Source of the DNA: a virus | DNA length: 41,981 nucleotides | Strand: one strand, 5' to 3' | IMG/VR virus record: IMGVR_UViG_3300043777_000142 | Coordinates: 1-41,981 of that record | Shown here: piece by piece, positions 38,605 through 41,981 of the stretch | Layout: each line of letters opens with the position of its first letter | How positions within the stretch are numbered: the stretch's first letter is position 1 | The notes under the pieces: model-generated | What the model was told of the DNA's origin: nothing | The model's database searches: none | What the model saw: only the letters and a program-made list of their open reading frames with translations | Program-made: the position numbers and the translations under genes

Positions 38605-38610
38605 TCATGA
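38281..38610 (+). CDS. Small unknown protein (109 aa)
   Basis: ATG 38281 chosen over ATG 38266 because GGAGG lies upstream of it. Acidic protein (LASDYDRLLDIMKDTLELATQFL, DDGVTDKDNEGLLRQCETVLEWAEAE), mostly helical, ending in a low-complexity tail. Ribosome region GATGGAGGCGCTGA is repeated before the next gene. Function unknown; stop overlaps the next ATG. Confidence 0.6.
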   Translation: MVKRFHDPGDWMQSPTGEYVLASDYDRLLDIMKDTLELATQFLRDRSDDGVTDKDNEGLLRQCETVLEWAEAETHSTAAPLTLSPDGKQVGRWVQGFPDDSQSDGGAES

Positions 38611-38825
38611 GAATGGGCCAACAGTGCAAATGGTCACAGACTGGCGAATGCGACACAGGGCGGTGCGATGAGATTGGGTTTTGCGCTCACGCACCTAGGT
38701 CTGAACGATTTCCAAAGCTGCCCGAAGGGATTTCAGATGCCGAGGCGGCTGCTATGCGGGCCGTCATCAAGGTTCTGGAAGACGAAAAGGCGGCACGCTC
38801 TCCTGCCAGCGGAGAAGGAAAGTGA
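38607..38825 (+). CDS. Small Cys-rich unknown protein (72 aa)
   Basis: ATG 38607 in an ATGA overlap, with the GGAGG of the repeated ribosome region. Cysteines in CKWSQTGECDTGRCDEIGFC (residues 7-26) suggest a small metal-binding domain; the second half is a helix (ISDAEAAAMRAVIKVLEDEKAARS). No family recognised. Confidence 0.6.
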   Translation: MRMGQQCKWSQTGECDTGRCDEIGFCAHAPRSERFPKLPEGISDAEAAAMRAVIKVLEDEKAARSPASGEGK

Positions 38826-38995
38826 ATGCACCAGAACCGTTGACTGTTGCCGGGTTGCTTGAGCATAGCAGCAAGCTAGAGCGCAAACTGGCTCAGGCTC
38901 GTGAGCTTCTACATGAGGCGCGACAGTGGAAGTCCAAAGGCTATTACGTTATGCGCCAACGGATCGATGAGTTACTTGACGGAGATAAGCCATGA
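38822..38995 (+). CDS. Small helical protein (57 aa)
   Basis: GTG 38822 in a GTGA overlap with GGAGAAGGAA upstream; TGA 38993-38995 overlaps the next ATG. Nearly all helix with heptads (LLEHSSKLERKLAQARELLHEARQW; YYVMRQRIDELLDGDK), so a short coiled-coil or assembly peptide. No family recognised. Confidence 0.6.
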   Translation: MNAPEPLTVAGLLEHSSKLERKLAQARELLHEARQWKSKGYYVMRQRIDELLDGDKP

Positions 38996-39156
38996 GCAAA
39001 GAGGATCGGGAAGCACAAATCGCGCAATTGAAGCGATTCTACGGCGTAGAACACCTATCGGACCTTGTGCTTGAGCAGGCGAAGCACGTCGAACGATTGC
39101 AATCGAAGCTGCCGCCAACGCCGGATACGCAGCCGCGCAAGGCTAGATTCGCATGA
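38992..39156 (+). CDS. Small unknown protein (54 aa)
   Basis: ATG 38992 in an ATGA overlap. Charged helical sequence (KEDREAQIAQLKRFYGVEHLSDLVLEQAKHVERLQ) and a Pro/Arg tail (PPTPDTQPRKARF). It is followed by an 11-codon frame (39153-39188) whose stop overlaps the next start, possibly a coupling minicistron. Function unknown. Confidence 0.55.
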   Translation: MSKEDREAQIAQLKRFYGVEHLSDLVLEQAKHVERLQSKLPPTPDTQPRKARFA

Positions 39157-39184
39157 CACAGTCTGATGCCGGTGGAGACTCAAA

Positions 39185-39397
39185 ATGACATTCTGGATAT
39201 TGCTTTTCGTTTGCTTACACGGCGCCCAGGGCTGCGAATACAGCAAAGCGGCTACCTTACGCCTTGACTCTCGAGGCTCGTACAGCACGCTTAAATCGTG
39301 CCGCAAAGAGGCAGATGCCATTACCTCTCGGTACGGCGATTTTGATATCTACGGTAAGTGTATCAAAGTTAAAACCCCCAATGCTACTGGAGGTTGA
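39185..39397 (+). CDS. Small secreted-type protein (70 aa)
   Basis: ATG 39185 with GGTGGAG upstream. MTFWILLFVCLHGAQG is signal-like (residues 1-16), so the 54-residue remainder with four cysteines (positions about 10, 17, 39 and 58 of the whole) could be exported and disulfide-bonded. Overlaps the nuclease frame by 17 bp. No family recognised; an envelope-acting early protein is one possibility. Confidence 0.55.
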   Translation: MTFWILLFVCLHGAQGCEYSKAATLRLDSRGSYSTLKSCRKEADAITSRYGDFDIYGKCIKVKTPNATGG

Positions 39398-39845
39398 TGA
39401 CGAACAGAGGTATGTCGATTGGTGTACTCAAGAACAAATAATATGCGAGAAAGTCAAGTTTGTCACGGCGGGCTATCCGGACAGACTCTCCATGTTGCCT
39501 ACTGGACTCCACGTTTGGATAGAATTCAAAAGGCGAGGCAAAAAGCCAGAGAAAAACCAGCTATACCGCATCGCAAAGCTACGTTTCTCAGGCGCACTCG
39601 CAGGATGGACAGATGATAGTAGAATCGCCATTGACGCCGTCTCGTCCATCTTGGCAGCCACACGACTACCAGAAACGTGGAATCAGATTGCTACTCTCGC
39701 AATCCGCTGGGGGTTTGTTTTTGGACCCAGGTTTAGGAAAGACGAGTATCTGTTTGGCAGCTCTAAAGATATTGAAGGCCAAAGGGTATGTCTCCAAATG
39801 TTTGATCGTAGCGCCGCTGCGCCCGATGTACAAGGTATGGCCTGA
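39381..39845 (+). CDS. VRR-NUC nuclease (PD-(D/E)XK)
   Basis: 154 residues from ATG 39381 (weak ribosome site). VRR-NUC motif: E8 near the N-terminus, GYPD (31-34), WIEFKRRG with E48 and K50, and Q60. The domain should end near residue 92 (IAIDAVSSI), after which 60 residues in this frame are read out of frame with the helicase gene and look artefactual. Such nucleases occur fused to, or next to, SNF2 helicases in phages and resemble Holliday-junction/flap nucleases. Whether the frame really extends to 39845 is doubtful. Confidence 0.7.
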   Translation: MLLEVDDEQRYVDWCTQEQIICEKVKFVTAGYPDRLSMLPTGLHVWIEFKRRGKKPEKNQLYRIAKLRFSGALAGWTDDSRIAIDAVSSILAATRLPETWNQIATLAIRWGFVFGPRFRKDEYLFGSSKDIEGQRVCLQMFDRSAAAPDVQGMA

Positions 39846-41097
39846 TGAAATTGAAAAGTGGGAAGATTTTAAAGATCTAACCTATGCCATTCTGCATGGC
39901 AATATTAAGGAACACAATGTCCGATCAACCGCTGATATTTATCTTATCAACCCAGAAGGACTCCTCTGGCTTGATGGTTTGCCTGCCGCAGACGTACCTG
40001 CGTTCGACTGCATCATTATTGATGAGTCTACTAAATTCAAAGATTCCACTACTAAGCGGTTTCGAATACTCAAGAAGATTCTTCCTACTGTCGCTCGACG
40101 TTGGATACTTACAGGCACTCCTGTGCCAAACGGCATATCAGACCTATTTGGGCAGATATACATCCTTGACGCAGGAAGAGCTTTGGGGCGCTACATCACT
40201 CATTTTAGGATGCAATATTTCGAGCGCTCTGGATACAATCTGTATGAATGGAAACCCAGAGTCGGAGCATTTGATGAGATTGTGGAAAAGATTAGTCCCC
40301 TCATCTTACAGTTGTCCGCTGACGATTACTTGGCGATGCCCGAGCTTAAACATTTGGTCATTGAAACCGAGTTGCCAGCAGAATCCATGGTACGATATAG
40401 ATCTGTAGAAGATGATTTTCTCAGCATAGCGGAGAGCGGGAATATAATCGCAAGCAATGCAGCCGTCGCAGGTATAAAATGTAGGCAGTTAGCTAATGGG
40501 GCAGTCTATGATGAAAACCGTAACGTTATCCCAATTCATGATTCTAAGCTGGAAGCTTTGGAGAGCCTTTTCGAAGAACTCTCCGGTACACCTACACTTG
40601 TCATGTACGAATTCCAGCATGATGCGGATAGAATTATGGCCCGACTCGGGAAGTTGCCTATTTTTTCAAGCGGATTGTCCAGAGCTAAGCTCGACTCGCT
40701 CATTAACGATTTCAACGAAGGAAGGACGCCAATCCTTCTCGGACACCCGGCGAGTATGGGGCATGGACTTAATCTGCAGCAATCCTGTCATCACATAATA
40801 TGGTTCGGTATACCATGGAATCTAGAACACTATGATCAAGCTATTGCACGGATTTACCGCCAGGGCCAAAAGTCTGGCACAGTTTTTGTCTACCACATTG
40901 TCGCCAAGGACACCCTCGACGAACGAGTGCTCAAAGTGCTCGGCGGAAAGGATAGGACTCAGCAAGCAGTGCTTGGAGCACTTGGCGTCTCCGGAGCCAG
41001 ACATACTCTTGTGGAGCCTATCGGGGAGGTACTACGCCCGAGCCCTGACGCCGAAGGGCAAAGCTCAGATAGGTCCGGGGGAAACCCGAATTCGTGA
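39613..41097 (+). CDS. SNF2-family DNA helicase/translocase
   Basis: 494 residues, ATG 39613 with AGGATGG upstream. Motifs: Q-like WQPHDYQKRGI (14-24), Walker A DPGLGKTS (38-45), DEST (137-140, motif II), TGTP (167-170, motif III), GHGLNLQQS (motif V region) and QAIARIYRQGQ (409-419, motif VI). Superfamily 2 Snf2-type ATPases translocate on double-stranded DNA. Adjacent VRR-NUC and Cas4-like nucleases suggest a replication, recombination or branch-processing module. Overlaps the nuclease frame by 233 bp. C-terminal 30 residues are low-complexity. Confidence 0.83.
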   Translation: MIVESPLTPSRPSWQPHDYQKRGIRLLLSQSAGGLFLDPGLGKTSICLAALKILKAKGYVSKCLIVAPLRPMYKVWPDEIEKWEDFKDLTYAILHGNIKEHNVRSTADIYLINPEGLLWLDGLPAADVPAFDCIIIDESTKFKDSTTKRFRILKKILPTVARRWILTGTPVPNGISDLFGQIYILDAGRALGRYITHFRMQYFERSGYNLYEWKPRVGAFDEIVEKISPLILQLSADDYLAMPELKHLVIETELPAESMVRYRSVEDDFLSIAESGNIIASNAAVAGIKCRQLANGAVYDENRNVIPIHDSKLEALESLFEELSGTPTLVMYEFQHDADRIMARLGKLPIFSSGLSRAKLDSLINDFNEGRTPILLGHPASMGHGLNLQQSCHHIIWFGIPWNLEHYDQAIARIYRQGQKSGTVFVYHIVAKDTLDERVLKVLGGKDRTQQAVLGALGVSGARHTLVEPIGEVLRPSPDAEGQSSDRSGGNPNS

Positions 41098-41167
41098 TGT
41101 TGAAGGATTTGTACAACAGTTTGCAGACGATATAAAATTAGCATTCGACCCCTTGTATTCGCGCTAA
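41009..41167 (+). CDS. Possible small gene after the helicase (52 aa)
   Basis: TTG 41009 opens a frame ending TAA 41165-41167, with a sensible sequence (YARALTPKGKAQIGPGETRI; DVEGFVQQFADDIKLAFD) that overlaps the helicase 3' end by 89 bp and contrasts with the low-complexity helicase tail. Ribosome signal (GGAG) is too distant. Uncertain. Confidence 0.3.
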   Translation: MWSLSGRYYARALTPKGKAQIGPGETRIRDVEGFVQQFADDIKLAFDPLYSR

Positions 41168-41181
41168 GATAGGCGTATACT
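41153..41181 (+). promoter_or_regulatory. Promoter for the small protein at 41219
   Basis: TTGTAT (41153-41158), exactly 17 bases, then TATACT (41176-41181), the same -10 box as the late promoter on the other strand at 26877. It lies 37 bp before the ATG of the 109-residue gene and could also drive the base-modification cluster. Confidence 0.65.
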
Positions 41182-41218
41182 CTGGACGGCGTAATAAATT
41201 TTCATCAGGAGTAATGCA

Positions 41219-41548
41219 ATGACTGAACATGCTGCCCAAAAGGCACCGACTGCCCCCTTGAAGCCCTTGGCCCCTGCGTCTGCAACTGCCGCTGCGGCAG
41301 CCCCCAAGGCGCCGAAAGCACCCAAGGAAAAGGCTCCGCCCAAGGAGTCTAACTTTAAGAAAGTTTACCCCGACAGCGCCGTGATTACGGTCAAGGCCGC
41401 TTCCAACCCGAAGCGCGTTGGCTCGAAGGCGCACGCCACGTTCGCCCTGTACAAGAACGGCGGCACGGTCGGCGAATTCTTGAAGGCCGGTGGCTTCTAT
41501 GCCGCCATTTCGTGGGACGTTGGCCACGGTTTCATCGAGGTAAAGTAA
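41219..41548 (+). CDS. Ala/Pro-rich protein with a C-terminal small domain
   Basis: 109 residues, ATG 41219 with CAGGAG upstream and a sigma70-like promoter before it. Residues 1-45 are Ala/Pro/Lys low complexity (APKAPKAPKEKAPPK). The C-terminal domain (ITVKAASNPKRVGSKAHATFALYKNGGTVGEFLKAGGF...DVGHGFIEV) is a conserved-looking phage module of unknown function. Layout resembles the 98-residue protein at 27156, also behind its own promoter. Its basic tail may bind nucleic acid. Confidence 0.62.
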   Translation: MTEHAAQKAPTAPLKPLAPASATAAAAAPKAPKAPKEKAPPKESNFKKVYPDSAVITVKAASNPKRVGSKAHATFALYKNGGTVGEFLKAGGFYAAISWDVGHGFIEVK

Positions 41549-41588
41549 AGCCCTCCGCTGAAGCAAGGCAGCGGCGTTTAACATCTTC

Positions 41589-41632
41589 CACGTGTTAGCC
41601 GAGCGTGGGCTGAGATGGGGCCATCGGCTTTT
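41589..41632 (+). terminator. Hairpin element CACGTGTTAGCCGAGCGTG, copy 2
   Basis: CACGTG (41589-41594), GCCGAGCGTG (41598-41607), then TCGGCTTTT (41624-41632). The GCCGA/TCGGC stem followed by a T-run looks like an intrinsic terminator or attenuator after the 109-residue gene and before the glycosyltransferase. Confidence 0.55.
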
Positions 41633-41655
41633 CACCCACCCATTGGGAGTGATTT

Positions 41656-41981
41656 GTGCCATTAGTAATCCCCACCTACGGTCGCGCCCAGCGCCAAAAG
41701 ACTTTCTATAATCTGCCGGTAGACTTGAGACGCATCACCTACCTGGCAGTTCAAAAGCGCGAGGAACACCTGTACGGCGATGAGTTCCCGTGCAAGGTAG
41801 TGCTCCCTGAGCACATTCAGGACATTGCAAGCACTCGCGACTATCTATGTCACGAAGTGTGGCCGTGTGACAAACTTATCATGATGGATGACGACTTGGA
41901 ATTTGCCGTGCGGCGGTCTGATGATCCCACCAAATTCCAAGACGCCTTTCCAGAAGATATCAATCAAATGATTAATGCCCT
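41656..41981 (+). CDS. GT-A glycosyltransferase (TAGT type), 5' part; continues at base 1
   Basis: GTG 41656 with GGGAGTG upstream starts MPLVIPTYGRAQRQKTFYNL, the usual first strand (VIPTYGR) of GT-A enzymes. The window ends in mid-gene. Bases 41728-41981 repeat 1-254, so the gene is complete at 266 residues when joined. Glu is encoded at 41854 where the first copy has Lys. Functional reasoning is given for the entry at 1-729. Confidence 0.72.
   Translation, partial: MPLVIPTYGRAQRQKTFYNLPVDLRRITYLAVQKREEHLYGDEFPCKVVLPEHIQDIASTRDYLCHEVWPCDKLIMMDDDLEFAVRRSDDPTKFQDAFPEDINQMINA
41728..41981. repeat. Terminal direct repeat (copy 2 of 2)
   Basis: Second copy of bases 1-254 with G at 41854 in place of A. 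Not a coding duplication: both copies read the same gene in the same frame. Confidence 0.92.

Noticed and set aside
41138-41662. Minus-strand frame of 174 codons against the 109-residue gene
   Set aside because: It is the reverse shadow of a well-initiated plus-strand gene and its terminator; Arg/Gly-rich composition is typical of a shadow frame.

Overview
The window looks like the complete genome of a short-tailed (podovirus-type) tailed phage, cut open at an arbitrary point. The first 254 bases are repeated at the end (1-254 = 41728-41981, one mismatch), so the unique circle is about 41,727 bp and the gene broken at the left edge starts at 41656. I see no integrase, CI-like repressor, transposase or tRNA, so a lytic lifestyle is the simplest reading. 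The host cannot be named. Strong AGGAG ribosome sites, sigma70-like promoters, a lipobox-like signal peptide and the lysis gene set suggest a Gram-negative bacterium (inference).

Layout. Two convergent/divergent gene blocks cover the circle. Plus-strand block (32910 through the junction to about 4496): small early genes, a probable ssDNA-binding protein, a family A DNA polymerase with proofreading exonuclease, a Cas4/RecB-like four-cysteine nuclease, a VRR-NUC nuclease, an SNF2-type helicase, then a DNA-base-modification cluster (GT-A glycosyltransferase of TET-associated type, a helix-hairpin-helix thymine-hypermodification enzyme, a thymidylate-synthase homologue, a PNK-phosphatase-like HAD protein). 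Minus-strand block (32715 down to 4642): TOPRIM/VapE primase-helicase, a run of small overlapping genes, a 500-base non-coding region rich in repeats, then packaging (small and large terminase, portal), scaffold, major capsid protein, head-tail adaptor and P22-gp10-like tail proteins, internal/ejection proteins, tail fibre, and a lysis cassette (endolysin, holin-like and coiled-coil membrane proteins). The blocks diverge at 32716-32909 and converge at about 4500-4640, where there are two hairpins.

How the genes fit together. The thymidylate-synthase homologue has the RSND/GAxGAN sequence style of phage dUMP hydroxymethylases. Beside the aGPT-Pplase/HMUDK-helical-domain protein and the glycosyltransferase it suggests the phage makes 5-hydroxymethyl-dU and elaborates it in DNA, probably with a sugar, as protection against host restriction. 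No 5-hmdU kinase P-loop gene is visible, so this looks like a reduced or variant pathway. Structural genes are tightly coupled by ATGA, GTGA and TAATG overlaps. Several genes of 38-59 residues lie below usual length cut-offs but have good ribosome sites and coupled starts; they are listed.

Most interesting non-coding signals: two adjacent 46-bp imperfect repeats just upstream of a promoter that would produce a nearly leaderless terminase-operon mRNA; a 27453-27959 region with operator-like GTTAAGA half-sites, an 11-bp-spaced GAACGTTAAC pair and two families of short repeats; and a hairpin element (CACGTGTTNGCCGAGCGTG) present before both the polymerase and the glycosyltransferase genes.
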